This document shows, in pieces, positions 54,309 to 64,000 of a stretch of 64,000 nucleotides of DNA. Origin of the DNA: Chitinophagales bacterium. GTDB lineage: Bacteria; Bacteroidota; Bacteroidia; Chitinophagales; UBA2359. Made by a program: the position numbers and the translations under genes. Within the stretch, counting starts at the first letter, position 1. Every line of letters starts with the position of its first letter. The stretch spans positions 98,897-162,896 of the forward strand of contig JACJXU010000005.1 in assembly GCA_020636475.1 (NCBI GenBank), written 5' to 3'. The notes under the pieces were generated by a model. That model did no database searches and was not told where the DNA came from. It was given only the letters and a program-made list of their open reading frames with translations.

Positions 54309-55163
54309 TCACGATTGATAAATAAGATATACGCCGGATATAATAAGGGCAAAAGCTACAAAATGGATAATACTCAAAGGCTCGCCATCTAAGAATCCCC
54401 ACGACAGCGCGACCAAGGGCATTCCGTAAGTAACGCTTGATGCAAACAAGGCATTGGTTTGCTGGGTAAGATAAAAAAACAGCGAATTGGCTAAAGCCGT
54501 ACCCACACCTGCCAAAATAGCAATGTACCCCAAAGCCAAAGGCGCATTGGGTTGCTGGATAATACTACTAAAATTGGAGAAAAATAAAAGATAAATTACC
54601 GCAAATGGCATAACAAGGCTAAAAGAAGCCATAGTGAGTGTAGCCGATGGAATATTTTGGCAATATTTTTTTACCACATTTACACTAATGGCGTAGCATA
54701 TAGTAGCCAATACAATAAGACTGCTGTAAAAAAGATTCTGTTCACCAAAACTTCGGGCAGAAAAAAGTATAAGTGTCAAAGCACCACTCAATCCTATAAG
54801 AACACCCAACAGTTTTTGCCATTTGAAAACAGTATTAAAAAGAAGTACGCCTATCACAAAAGTAGAAAGTGGGGTAAGTGAATTTAAAACGCCTGAGGTA
54901 CCACTATTGATGTGCGTTTGGGCAGTAGCAAACAAAAAAGCAGGAATGCCGCTTCCTACGGCACCTACCACAAAAGCATATTTAATATTGCTGCGCTGCA
55001 AATGGCGCAAACCTCTGCCTGCTACGGGTAGCAAGGCTGCAAATGCCAAAAAAATGCGCAATGCCGCTACTTGCTCAGGCGGAAATACTACCAATGCTTT
55101 TTTGATAAGAATAAAAGAACTTCCCCAAATAACCGAAAGTAAAATAAGCAAAAACCACTGCAT
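54309..55163 (-). CDS. EamA/DMT-family transporter
   Basis: A 284-residue protein with ten predicted membrane helices in two EamA halves: WGSSFILIKKALVVFPPEQVAALR at the start of the first and a corresponding proline-rich GMPLVALSWGFLDGEPLS in the second. These are drug/metabolite exporters; the substrate (amino acid, nucleotide sugar or drug) cannot be predicted. Stands between mrdA and obgE but with wide gaps on both sides (103 and 49 bases). Confidence 0.85.
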   Translation of the reverse strand: MQWFLLILLSVIWGSSFILIKKALVVFPPEQVAALRIFLAFAALLPVAGRGLRHLQRSNIKYAFVVGAVGSGIPAFLFATAQTHINSGTSGVLNSLTPLSTFVIGVLLFNTVFKWQKLLGVLIGLSGALTLILFSARSFGEQNLFYSSLIVLATICYAISVNVVKKYCQNIPSATLTMASFSLVMPFAVIYLLFFSNFSSIIQQPNAPLALGYIAILAGVGTALANSLFFYLTQQTNALFASSVTYGMPLVALSWGFLDGEPLSIIHFVAFALIISGVYLIYQS

Positions 55164-55212
55164 ACGTTTTGAGCGCGTATTTTAGGAGCGTGATAAAAAA
55201 GTGAAGTATTTT

Positions 55213-56226
55213 CTATTGTGGCAAAATGTTATCGTCTTGATTGAGTGTTTCCCACAAAATGTCTTTCAGTTTTTGTAAGTTTTTGCCGGCAATAGCCGAA
55301 ATAAACAAAAAAGGCACATCTTCCGGTAATTGCTGACTAATAAGGTACTGCAATTCGTCGTCCACCAAATCGGCTTTGGTTATAGCCAATACCCGTTTTT
55401 TGTATAGCAATTCAGGATTATAGCGTTCACATTCGTTCAACAGAATATTGTATTGCGTTACAATGTCGGGCGCATCGGCAGGAACCGTAAAAAGCAAAAT
55501 AGCGTTGCGTTCGATATGTCGCAAAAAACGCAAGCCAAGTCCCTTACCTTCAGACGCACCTTCAATAATACCCGGAATATCTGCCATGATAAACGATTTG
55601 TGGTCGCGATAGCCTACAATGCCCAGGTTGGGTTGCAAGGTAGTAAACGGATAATCGGCAATTTCGGGCTTTGCAGCAGAGAGCGAAGCGAGAAGGGTAG
55701 ATTTTCCGGCATTGGGAAAACCCACCAAGCCCACATCTGCCAAAATTTTGAGTTCTAAAATCACCCATTCTTCCACGCCGGGTTCGCCGGGCTGCGCATA
55801 AGTAGGTGCTTGATTGGTCGCACTTTTAAAATGTTCGTTGCCCAAGCCGCCTCGTCCGCCGGGAGCAATAATTTTTTCTTCGCCGTGTTCCAGAATTTCC
55901 AAAATAATTTCATCTGTATCGGCATTGCGGGCAACTGTTCCCAGCGGCACATCTAAAATAACATCTTTGCCATTTGCACCGGTGCGACTACTTTTGTGTC
56001 CGGGTTGTCCGTTTTCGGCAATAACGTGTTTTCGGTATTTAAGGTGAAGGAGCGTCCAATAGTTTCTATTTCCGCGCAATATAATGTGCCCGCCTCTGCC
56101 ACCGTCACCACCGTCAGGTCCGCCTTTGGGTTGATATTTTCCGCGATAAAAATGCACAGAACCACTTCCGCCTTTGCCGGAACGCATGCATATTTTTACA
56201 TAATCAACGAAGTTTTTATTTTCCAC
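55213..56226 (-). CDS. obgE: Obg/CgtA GTPase (ribosome assembly, stress control)
   Basis: A 337-residue GTPase with the glycine-rich Obg domain (about 1-155: [27 protein letters not shown]) and a GTPase domain with G1 GFPNAGKST, switch G3 [16 protein letters not shown] and G4 TKAD. The C-terminal extension found in some Obg is absent, which is normal in this phylum. It assists 50S assembly. adk lies about 90 bases upstream in the same direction; they may be one unit. Confidence 0.95.
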   Translation of the reverse strand: MENKNFVDYVKICMRSGKGGSGSVHFYRGKYQPKGGPDGGDGGRGGHIILRGNRNYWTLLHLKYRKHVIAENGQPGHKSSRTGANGKDVILDVPLGTVARNADTDEIILEILEHGEEKIIAPGGRGGLGNEHFKSATNQAPTYAQPGEPGVEEWVILELKILADVGLVGFPNAGKSTLLASLSAAKPEIADYPFTTLQPNLGIVGYRDHKSFIMADIPGIIEGASEGKGLGLRFLRHIERNAILLFTVPADAPDIVTQYNILLNECERYNPELLYKKRVLAITKADLVDDELQYLISQQLPEDVPFLFISAIAGKNLQKLKDILWETLNQDDNILPQ

Positions 56227-56319
56227 GTAAGAATAATTTGGTTAAAATAGGTGGCTCACAATTAAGATTTTGGCAGATTGGACACAAAATGGCACACCAT
56301 TATATTATATAGAGAAAAA

Positions 56320-56901
56320 CTAAGAAGCCAAAGCATCAATAATAGTACGCAAACGATGCTGTATATCTTCTATAGAACCTTCGCCTTCAATTCCTACCAA
56401 TTTTTTTTGTTGGTTGAAATACTCAAGGAGTGGCTCGGTTTGTTCACGGTAAACGTTCATTCGTGCGCGGATGGTTTCTTCATTGGTATCGTCAGTCCTG
56501 CCGGAAGTTTTTCCGCGCAATAAAATTCGGTTTACAATTTCTTCGTCACCCACTTCCAAAGATAAAACAGAAGATATAGCAGTATTTTTTTCGGCTAAAA
56601 GTTGGTCTAGTTCCTGCGCTTGTTTTTGTGTGCGGGGAAAACCATCAAAAATAATACCATTGATGGTAGGAGGGAGTTGTTCGAGTACGGAGCGAATCAT
56701 ACCAATCACTACTTCATCGGGAACGAGCTTACCTTGTGTAATATACGTTTGGGCGGCGATGCCTAAATCGGTATTGTTTTTTATTTCAGAGCGGAGCATA
56801 TCGCCGGTAGAAAGATGTTTGAGGGCATAATGTTCTGCCAAAATGAGTGCTTGCGTCCCTTTTCCACTACCCGGAGGTCCAAAAAGAATAAGATTTGTCA
56901 T
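56320..56901 (-). CDS. adk: Adenylate kinase
   Basis: Interconverts ATP + AMP and 2 ADP. The 193-residue enzyme has the P-loop GPPGSGKGT (8-16), the NMP-binding STGDMLR, GFPRT in IIFDGFPRTQKQ, and a short LID (RTDDTNEETIRARM) without the Zn Cys motif; the shorter LID fits bacteroidete and eukaryote-like forms. Gene upstream of obgE, as in many bacteroidetes. Confidence 0.95.
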   Translation of the reverse strand: MTNLILFGPPGSGKGTQALILAEHYALKHLSTGDMLRSEIKNNTDLGIAAQTYITQGKLVPDEVVIGMIRSVLEQLPPTINGIIFDGFPRTQKQAQELDQLLAEKNTAISSVLSLEVGDEEIVNRILLRGKTSGRTDDTNEETIRARMNVYREQTEPLLEYFNQQKKLVGIEGEGSIEDIQHRLRTIIDALAS

Positions 56902-57320
56902 TATTTTTTGCTATAAATAATTTGCTATAAATAAAATAAAGAGATACTCTTGGCGCAAAAGTTGATATTAAAGAGTACCAATAATGAAAAATAAAGTGCA
57001 AAGATATGAAAGGAAAGCGTTAAAGTCGTATAAAAAGAAAACTTATCTTTGAGATGGCATAAAAATAATTTTAGTATTTGAAGGAAAATTACTATTTTTG
57101 TGCCTTTAAATGTCATGAGAAGAGATGAATAATTATTGAAAAAGTAGAAATAATTACCGTTTTTTTAAAAAAAATAAAAAAAAGTGCACTTATTTCAGAT
57201 ATATTCTTTTACTTTGTGCGTAAAATCCCCTTTTGAGTGGGATAAGTGTGTTATATTATGTTAATTTAAAATATTTTTTTACCCTTTTACTTAACCAAAT
57301 TGATTAAAAAATTGAGAATC
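56902..57320. other. Divergent intergenic region adk / secreted proteins
   Basis: About 420 bases of AT-rich sequence. A short direct repeat TTTGCTATAAATAA occurs twice at 56907-56933. TATTTTTG at 57093-57100 fits a plus-strand -7 box. A poly-A/T segment at 57160-57185 and a late CTTTTACTTAACC region lie before the small secreted gene. No RNA gene recognised. Confidence 0.4.
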
Positions 57321-57608
57321 ATGAAAAAAATGCTCAAATTCACAGTAGTGGGCGCATGCGCTTTATTCCTGACTTCGGGAATTGGTGCACAAGACGACCC
57401 ATTAGCTGCTGCAAGATTGCATCTTAAGCAAGTAGCACAAGGCCAAATTGCTGCGGCACAAGGTACAACATCGTTCTTAGAGTCGAAACTTGAGGACCTT
57501 GAAATGAAATTAGAATTACATTCTAATGACGGGGTTCTGACACCTTCGGAAATTGCTTCTATTCAGAATGAGATAGATGAAATTAGAAATACTTTAGAAA
57601 ATCAATAA
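57321..57608 (+). CDS. Small secreted coiled-coil protein, 95 aa
   Basis: Signal peptide MLKFTVVGACALFLTSGIGAQ with a cleavage after GAQ leaves a 70-residue, mostly helical polypeptide (LAAARLHLKQVAQGQIAAAQG; SFLESKLEDLEMKLELHS; SEIASIQNEIDEIRNTLENQ), with two heptad-rich helices that could form a coiled coil or oligomer. The ATG at 57321 is preferred to the in-frame TTG at 57300. It lies 37 bases upstream of the giant secreted protein in the same direction and may serve it (periplasmic chaperone, scaffold or T9SS-linked partner); no family recognised. Confidence 0.7.
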   Translation: MKKMLKFTVVGACALFLTSGIGAQDDPLAAARLHLKQVAQGQIAAAQGTTSFLESKLEDLEMKLELHSNDGVLTPSEIASIQNEIDEIRNTLENQ

Positions 57609-57645
57609 AATAAACTTTTTAAAACAGAGTAAATTAAATTTGTCC

Positions 57646-60600
57646 ATGAAAACAACAATGTACAACATTAAAAAAGCATTGATGAGCTTGCTCCTTATTT
57701 GCTTTGTTATGGGTACTGCATGGTCGCAAATCACTACCAACATCACGACAATGGGAGGTGCAAACCCCGCTGCTGATGAGTGGAGTGATTACACGCTCGA
57801 TTATTCGGGCTTGACGGACGCGTGTAGTCAAAATAACGTTTTTGAAGATCCCACTCTCGGGGATGCTTACTTGGGATATGATGACGACAACGCTGGGTCT
57901 ACTTGCTCAGGTATGTATATCGACGTTGTATCGCAAACAATAGATTTGTCTGCTGCAGCAGCAGCAGGGCAAACAACAGTGGTAGTTGCCTTTAACTTGA
58001 ACTTTCAGTTCTTTGCAGGGGAGGCTTTCGGTGTTTTATATTGGGATGCTGATGCGGGAACTTACGAAATATTCCCTACGGCATTTTATAATGTAAATAC
58101 TGCTGCGCAAACAACAACTCCTGTACAAGATGGTGATGGCGTTTTAACAAACGACTTCCCTACAGGTAACGCCTTGGCATTTTTGAACCCAGCCAATGCG
58201 GTTCCAATTTATTTTGAATTGGATATTACTGGTTGGACGCAAAATCAGTTGGAAAATTTCAGTTTTTTAGTTGAATATACTGATTTTGGCAACTGGGGTT
58301 GGGGTTTTATTATGAACGAGCCTCAATTGTTTACTGTTAGCGGCTTGTTTGTTACTGATGATCCAGCTACAGCAGTTGATGAAGAAGAGTGTGGCACTTA
58401 CACTTTATCAGGTTTTCCTGATGATTTGGTAGTTTGTGAAACAGACATTCCAACTGTAACGTATGATGCTACTATTACTTCTAATAGCTTATTAGAGCCA
58501 GTGCCTGTTCCAAATCCTGCGAATGGTACTTGGACTCCTATTTTTAGTGGTGGTGCTGTGGGTACAGACATGTTCAATGCTTCTGGTGCTACTTCTACTT
58601 TAACGCCAACAGTTCCCGGTGTTTATACCGTGAATTATACCTTAATTTATGATGGTGCTACCGGTACTGCAAACTGTTTGTTGGCTGATACCTATACAGT
58701 AACCGTATTAGATAATACTAGTGCATTTATTGGTGGTATTCCTCCTGGTGGTGTTATTTGTTCTACAAATGATCCATTTGCTATTACTTGGGGACCTGCA
58801 TCAGCTACTTATGTAATAACTGGTCCTAACGGTTTTGTATCTACTACAACGAATATAGATCCTGCTACTTTGGCTCCAGGTACTTACCAAGTAAGTGTAA
58901 CTTTAGATCCAGATGTAAGCTGTGATACTGCTGAAGATGCAACTGCTTCATTTGTAATAATAGATGGTGAAAACACGGGTGTGTTTATGAAAACCGATAA
59001 TTTTGTTTGTCAATCTGAAAATGATTTCTCAATTGATTTGACAGATTATTTACAACCAGGTTCTACCAACGTTAATGGTGGTACTTTAACAATGGGTGCT
59101 TTCCATCCGATTATTACTGAGATTGACTACGCTGCTGAGTCTCCAAACGAGCAAGATTTTGTTGAAATTACAATGCCAGTAGGTACTAACTTAGCTGATT
59201 ATGCTTTGTATTTCTACACTCGTACAGTATTCAGCACAGACGTGAATAGCGATGTAAACTATAATACACCAGGTAATGTGCCAATTACATTGGGTAATAC
59301 TTCTGGAAAATTATACCAACCAACTACAAAACCTGATCCAGACGATTTCGTATATCCTTTAAATACATTACCTATTTTGAATCCTAACTTCGAAAGTGTA
59401 GTGGCTTCTAACGGTATTGCATACGAGTCAATTGCGTTTAGTTTCACAAATATCGCCCCTGGTCCTGCTGGTATTGCTTTAGTATATATCGGTGACTATG
59501 ATATAGCAACAACTGCTAATCCTGGTGGTCCAGATGATGTATTGCAATTCATTGGTTATGGTTTTGATGACAACTCTACCAACTTAGGTATCTTCACTGC
59601 TTGTGATGGTCCTGCTCGTGGTTTAATATCAACTGATATTAACGTAACTGAAACTGCTAATGGTGGTCGTGGATATTCACTACAATTCACTAATGCAGGT
59701 TGGGTTGTTCCTAATGTTGATGATCCAGAATTGAACTACCCTGTAATGCCAGACCCATACTCTAACCCTCCATTCCAAGTTTATCCTGGTTACTTAGGTG
59801 AAAGATGGACTCCAGGTTTGTTGAACTGGGGTATGACTGGTGATACTTTTGCAGAAGGCGATGGTGGTGAAGATATGTTCTACTACGACTATATTGCACC
59901 GCAAGGTGACATTCTTCAATTATGGCGTTTAGACCGCACTTTATTTGTAGGTGGTCAAACAGTAGTAGTAGAAGAGTATGATCCTGTAACCGGAGACCCT
60001 GCTGATAACAATTTAGTAGAGTTTACTTGTGCTAATCCTACCATTACATTGCCATTTAACTATGGCGTATTGGCTACAGTTCCTTGTGTAGATGTTGCTG
60101 CATTGAGCGGTGAATTTGACCTTACTATCTTGATGGATATCGAAGAAGATTGGATGTCTCCAATGGTAGTTTGTGAAAACGCTGACCCAATGAACTTGAC
60201 ACACTTTATTAGTGATGATGTACAATGGATTCAACCAGTTCATAAAGAAGTGACTATTACTGAAACAGCTTCTTTAGATTTGAACAACTATCCTGCACCT
60301 TTCATTTCTGAGTTCATTTATAATGACTATGGTGCTGCAAGTGCAAGTATTGATGATCACTGTGTAATTTATAACTACATTGATTTAGATTTATTAAACT
60401 CAAACACAAGTCCTACACTTGCTCGTGGTACGCAACGTTTCTGCGAAGGTGTTGAGATTTCTGGTTTGACAGGAACAGACTTATCTTGTTATGCTTTGGC
60501 GTTCTATAGCTTTGATGAAATTAATGCAGAAGATCCAATTATAGACGAGAATGAGTTTGCATTATTATATGATGTAACTTATATCGGTCCTGATGGATTG

Positions 60601-63600
60601 CCAGTATCAACTGCCGTACAAAATGCGGGTGATGATATTTTGGGATGTACTTGGGCTGGTAACAACTTGATGCACTTGTATGGTAACATTGACACAGATG
60701 AGTGTGATATTGATTATGACTTAGACTTCTTAACAGATCCTACTTATTACCAACCTTCTGGTGCTTTAATGACAGCTCCTTTAACAGGTGGATACCCTTA
60801 TAGTGCATTCCCTGGCGACAATTGGATTACTAACTTCAATGGTCCTATTTTGGCTATTGGCGGTGTAGTTCCTGATTTCACTAACGCTACAGGTAGCTGG
60901 GATTTGAATGGTACTGAAGCTGCATTTTCTGCACTTTGGGAAGATGCTAACGGTAACGGTTTAGTAGATCCTGCTGTTGATATTTTATTAACACCATTTG
61001 ATATGGATGGTGATGGTATAGATGACTTTACTGCTATTGATGGTGGTGATGGTTGTACTTACTTAGATGATTTCTTCCCTTGGGAACAATGCGAAGATGC
61101 ACCAACATCTGATAGCTATGCTTACTTGAACTGTGCTACTTGTCAAAGCCCTGGTCGTCAATATGTGGGTTCTCGTTGGTTCCCAATAGCTGACATTAAA
61201 GACTTTGCTGGTGCAATCGGTTTGGTAAATACTTGTAACTGTGAGTTGTTAGACTTCATTAGCTACGGCCCTTACGAAGGTGATTTCTTAGTAGGTTCTG
61301 CTTCTGATTTCAGCTTGGCTGGTCCATTTGCTGATATGCGTCCTACCCCTGCTATTGACGTGGAAACTGGTGTTGTTGTTGACGAAGATATAGCTGGCAC
61401 TGGTCAAAACTCTGGTGACTTACAATCAGTTCAGTTGATTGCTACACAATCTCATCCTGGTTGTTTCCAAGATATTCCTGAAGGTGGTCTTTGGATGATT
61501 GCTGACGGTCAAACTACTTACATTGATGCACACGCACCAGGTCCAAATGGTGAGTACAATGGTGAAGGTGCTGACTCGCAACCAATTTCTAACACAATCG
61601 GTTACTACAACTGTTTGTTACAACCAGAAGTTGCATTCCCAACTCCTTCTTGTGTTGAAGTTGACTTAAGAGGTGATTTGCCGGAAGGCTTTATCATTAC
61701 AGGTCATACTGTTGGATTGTCTGTAGCTAATGCTGCTAACTACCAATGGATTGTTGGTCATAATGATACACCTACTTCGTTCCCATTAACTTATAACTGG
61801 GATTGTCCTAACTTGGTTGTTAATAGTGCCGGTACTACAAGTGCTCCTGCATTCTTAAATAACTTAACTTCTAATGCTGTATTTGATGCAATTCAAAACG
61901 GTTGTACTTTAGGTGATAATAACATCCCTAACCAAACAGATGATGGAATTTATCACGGATGGTATGACAACTGGACATACTACTGTGAAAGCACAGATGG
62001 TTGTGTAGATGGTAACAATGAAAATTGCTTCCCTGGCGAACACTTCCCATTTGTAGATCCTGCTACTGGTGCTGATGTTTACTTCATTGATAATGCAAAT
62101 GACTTCTTTGTTGATGAGTGTACTCCTGCCGCAGAGCGTGTTTACAAATTCTGTATTGTTGGTCACCCAACTGGTGGTAATGAAAACTACACAGCTACCT
62201 TAACCGTAACTGTAGATGCTGCTCAATGTCAGCCTATCGGTAACTGGAGTGGTAAAGGTGTTAGCTTAATTGACCTTGACGGTGATGGTCCTGATGCAAA
62301 CTGTGCTTGGGTGTTTGATCCGGGAGCAGAAGAATGCTTTGGTCCTGGTACTGGCGGCGGTCCTGGTTCTGGTGTAGGTTTGTCAGATTGTAGCCCAATC
62401 CAAGTAACTTATAACACAACTAACGCTCACGCAATCCAAGATGATAATGCAACGGATGACTTAGCATGTTTAGATGATGATAACGAATTAATGAGAACTC
62501 AAAACATTGCGGTTGTATCTGCTAACGTAGCTGACTTGATTGAAGACCAAACTTACTGCTTAAGCGATCCTCAAGATGGCTTGTGGGGTGATGGTATTGA
62601 CTTGACAGAATACTTAGAAACTTATACTCCTGCTAATGGTGTGTTCCACGTAATTAGTGCTCCATCTGCTGATTGTTTCACTTTGTCTGGTTATATCTTC
62701 TATCCTGAGTGTGTAGGTACTTACGGTATTGAGCACGTTGTTTCTGGTAGTGGATTGTGCGAAGACAGAGATACTATTATGGTAACCTTCACTGAGCCTC
62801 AAAGCACAGAATGGGAATTTGTAGATGAGATTATGGTTGATGGTATTGCTGCTACTGTATGTAACAACAATGGCGTTTACTACTTATCTGGTAGCCCAAC
62901 AGGTGATAACATTACTAATATTAGTGGTTCTTCTGTAATTGGAACAACTACTTTATCTGATACCTTCTCTGTACCTGCAGGTGTATTCACTACAAGTGGT
63001 ACTGTATCTGTAAATGTAACAGAAGCCGACATACCTTGTGGTGCTGAAATCTCTGAAGTACGTGTACACTGGATTTATACTGGTGGTGCGTTTGGTGATG
63101 CTGCATTCTTCGAAGTAAACGGTCCTGCTGCAATCGGTCAGGTAGCTGCTAGTGCTGGTGTTGGTACAAATGACAACTCTTCTGGAACTGCTTCATACTC
63201 AGACTTTACTTGGTCTAAACAAGTATGGAATGGTACTGACTTCGAAACAGTAACTTACCCAGGTGGTATTGGTGACTGGACTTCATTGTTAGGAAACTGG
63301 ACATTCAACTTAACTTCAGCTTCATTCCCTTGGAGCATCCAATTGATCGTTGAAATTGACTACGTTCAAGGTGGCTTCTCTGGCTTAGGTGTTGATTACT
63401 TAGGTAATGGTGTTTATACTTTCAATCCTTCTGCTAACGGTGGTTTAGAATTGTTCAACAACATTGAAATTACTTACGCTGTAGGTTGTGGTGTTGTATG
63501 TGCAAATACTCCTCCAAGCACAAACTTGATCCACGTATCTAACGATGCAGTAGGTGCTGTTACAGCTACTACTTCTTGTGCTGATGCAAATGGTAACGTT

Positions 63601-64000
63601 CAAGTAACTGTTAACTACAACGGTGAAGGTACATTAACTTGGGGTCCGAATAATATCCCAGTTTCTGGTAACACATTCACAGTTAATGCTAACGATTACG
63701 ATGCAGTAGATATCAGTGTTCAAGAAGGATTCTGCTTAGGTTCTGTAAGTGTTCCAGTATATGGTAACATTTCTGCTACAGCAAGCACTCCGGGTTGTGG
63801 CGATACTAACGTATCTGTTTCTGTAACAGGTGGTGTTGGTGCTCCTTACTACTCTTCAATTGATAATGGTAACACTTGGTTGCCAGTTGTGAATAATGTT
63901 GTGGCAATTCCTGTTGGCGTTCAAACTTCAATTATCTTCACTGATGCAAACCAAGATTGCTACTCTAATACAATCATTGTTACTGCTCCTGCAATTAACC
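57646..64000 (+). CDS. Giant secreted multidomain adhesin-like protein (3' end outside window)
   Basis: An uninterrupted frame of at least 2118 codons from the ATG at 57646 to the window end. Signal peptide MKKALMSLLLICFVMGTAWSQ-like (MYNIKKALMSLLLICFVMG then AWSQ). The mature sequence is very poor in Lys/Arg and rich in Asp, Gly, Thr and Asn. Residues about 250-420 contain PKD/gliding-adhesin-like beta units (PGVYTVNYTLIYDG). About 487-660 is a lamin-tail-like domain (IITEIDYAAESPNEQDFVEI). About 885-1000 is a second (PFISEFIYNDYG; CEGVEISGLTGTDLSCYALAFYSF). EF-type DANGNGLVDPAVD and DMDGDGIDDF occur near 1110. From about 58400 on, codons become strongly GGT/GCT/ACT/GTA-biased, a mark of high expression. 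A T9SS sorting domain is expected past the window. SprB-like or biofilm adhesin function is inferred. Confidence 0.8.
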   Translation, partial: MKTTMYNIKKALMSLLLICFVMGTAWSQITTNITTMGGANPAADEWSDYTLDYSGLTDACSQNNVFEDPTLGDAYLGYDDDNAGSTCSGMYIDVVSQTIDLSAAAAAGQTTVVVAFNLNFQFFAGEAFGVLYWDADAGTYEIFPTAFYNVNTAAQTTTPVQDGDGVLTNDFPTGNALAFLNPANAVPIYFELDITGWTQNQLENFSFLVEYTDFGNWGWGFIMNEPQLFTVSGLFVTDDPATAVDEEECGTYTLSGFPDDLVVCETDIPTVTYDATITSNSLLEPVPVPNPANGTWTPIFSGGAVGTDMFNASGATSTLTPTVPGVYTVNYTLIYDGATGTANCLLADTYTVTVLDNTSAFIGGIPPGGVICSTNDPFAITWGPASATYVITGPNGFVSTTTNIDPATLAPGTYQVSVTLDPDVSCDTAEDATASFVIIDGENTGVFMKTDNFVCQSENDFSIDLTDYLQPGSTNVNGGTLTMGAFHPIITEIDYAAESPNEQDFVEITMPVGTNLADYALYFYTRTVFSTDVNSDVNYNTPGNVPITLGNTSGKLYQPTTKPDPDDFVYPLNTLPILNPNFESVVASNGIAYESIAFSFTNIAPGPAGIALVYIGDYDIATTANPGGPDDVLQFIGYGFDDNSTNLGIFTACDGPARGLISTDINVTETANGGRGYSLQFTNAGWVVPNVDDPELNYPVMPDPYSNPPFQVYPGYLGERWTPGLLNWGMTGDTFAEGDGGEDMFYYDYIAPQGDILQLWRLDRTLFVGGQTVVVEEYDPVTGDPADNNLVEFTCANPTITLPFNYGVLATVPCVDVAALSGEFDLTILMDIEEDWMSPMVVCENADPMNLTHFISDDVQWIQPVHKEVTITETASLDLNNYPAPFISEFIYNDYGAASASIDDHCVIYNYIDLDLLNSNTSPTLARGTQRFCEGVEISGLTGTDLSCYALAFYSFDEINAEDPIIDENEFALLYDVTYIGPDGLPVSTAVQNAGDDILGCTWAGNNLMHLYGNIDTDECDIDYDLDFLTDPTYYQPSGALMTAPLTGGYPYSAFPGDNWITNFNGPILAIGGVVPDFTNATGSWDLNGTEAAFSALWEDANGNGLVDPAVDILLTPFDMDGDGIDDFTAIDGGDGCTYLDDFFPWEQCEDAPTSDSYAYLNCATCQSPGRQYVGSRWFPIADIKDFAGAIGLVNTCNCELLDFISYGPYEGDFLVGSASDFSLAGPFADMRPTPAIDVETGVVVDEDIAGTGQNSGDLQSVQLIATQSHPGCFQDIPEGGLWMIADGQTTYIDAHAPGPNGEYNGEGADSQPISNTIGYYNCLLQPEVAFPTPSCVEVDLRGDLPEGFIITGHTVGLSVANAANYQWIVGHNDTPTSFPLTYNWDCPNLVVNSAGTTSAPAFLNNLTSNAVFDAIQNGCTLGDNNIPNQTDDGIYHGWYDNWTYYCESTDGCVDGNNENCFPGEHFPFVDPATGADVYFIDNANDFFVDECTPAAERVYKFCIVGHPTGGNENYTATLTVTVDAAQCQPIGNWSGKGVSLIDLDGDGPDANCAWVFDPGAEECFGPGTGGGPGSGVGLSDCSPIQVTYNTTNAHAIQDDNATDDLACLDDDNELMRTQNIAVVSANVADLIEDQTYCLSDPQDGLWGDGIDLTEYLETYTPANGVFHVISAPSADCFTLSGYIFYPECVGTYGIEHVVSGSGLCEDRDTIMVTFTEPQSTEWEFVDEIMVDGIAATVCNNNGVYYLSGSPTGDNITNISGSSVIGTTTLSDTFSVPAGVFTTSGTVSVNVTEADIPCGAEISEVRVHWIYTGGAFGDAAFFEVNGPAAIGQVAASAGVGTNDNSSGTASYSDFTWSKQVWNGTDFETVTYPGGIGDWTSLLGNWTFNLTSASFPWSIQLIVEIDYVQGGFSGLGVDYLGNGVYTFNPSANGGLELFNNIEITYAVGCGVVCANTPPSTNLIHVSNDAVGAVTATTSCADANGNVQVTVNYNGEGTLTWGPNNIPVSGNTFTVNANDYDAVDISVQEGFCLGSVSVPVYGNISATASTPGCGDTNVSVSVTGGVGAPYYSSIDNGNTWLPVVNNVVAIPVGVQTSIIFTDANQDCYSNTIIVTAPAIN

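Overview
The window looks like a chromosomal segment of a low-to-moderate GC member of the Bacteroidota. Four things support this. Promoter-like TAnnTTTG boxes lie upstream of several genes. There are type IX secretion (T9SS) components and cargo: PorX, a PorE-architecture protein and a C-terminal sorting domain. There is a serine palmitoyltransferase of the kind used for bacteroidete sphingolipids. Surface lipoproteins carry a Q-K-D-D-type export signal. The species cannot be fixed from this sequence; an environmental member of the Chitinophagales/Saprospirales type is plausible but is inference.

Layout. 1-2240: the end of one T9SS cargo gene and a complete tandem paralogue, both disturbed by one-base homopolymer insertions and each followed by the same 73-bp palindromic repeat. 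2241-16762: housekeeping and envelope genes (porX, an HD hydrolase, lpxD, trpS, an ArsR-type regulator, msrA, sppA, a CDF transporter, a 2OG oxygenase, batE-like, lysS) with tRNA-Arg(ACG) and tRNA-Thr(CGT). 16859-25259: an accessory island on the minus strand. It holds one 915-aa lipoprotein with a polymorphic-toxin C-terminus, followed downstream by an array of headless toxin tails, each next to a small immunity-like gene. An IS630 element has landed in one immunity-like gene, a related 93-bp MITE lies at the edge, and a C10 tract sits 12 bases upstream of the toxin start. 25472-42932: PorE-like OmpA protein, PIG-L deacetylase, sulfide:quinone reductase, PspC, hemA, two PLP enzymes, metB, an M28/glutaminyl-cyclase-like protein, coaBC, rpoZ-like, bamD and spt. 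42961-48540: an IS1634-type element with 40-bp target duplications, a second lipoprotein toxin with an AHH nuclease tail, its probable immunity gene and two small membrane proteins. 48607-56901: a TlpA-like thioredoxin, then uvrC, rodA, mrdA, an EamA transporter, obgE and adk on the minus strand. 57321-64000: a small secreted coiled-coil protein followed by a giant extracellular protein that runs off the window (at least 2118 residues) and has lamin-tail-like segments.

How the parts relate. The most interesting system is the toxin island. The full-length toxin has the only N-terminal delivery region and signal peptide. The downstream tails share with it a motif set (RGD, a VS-D/N-P turn, an FG-R/K-E motif and a terminal Lys) and stretches of near-identical DNA, so recombination could swap the toxic end together with its immunity gene. 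The toxin is an apparent surface lipoprotein instead of a Rhs, CDI or T9SS-tagged protein, and the C10 tract could switch it on and off. A second, unlinked lipoprotein toxin (AHH type) carries an even clearer lipoprotein export signal, suggesting a general use of surface lipoproteins as toxin carriers in this organism. Function, delivery and switching are inferences; the architecture, repeats and reading frames are read directly from the sequence.
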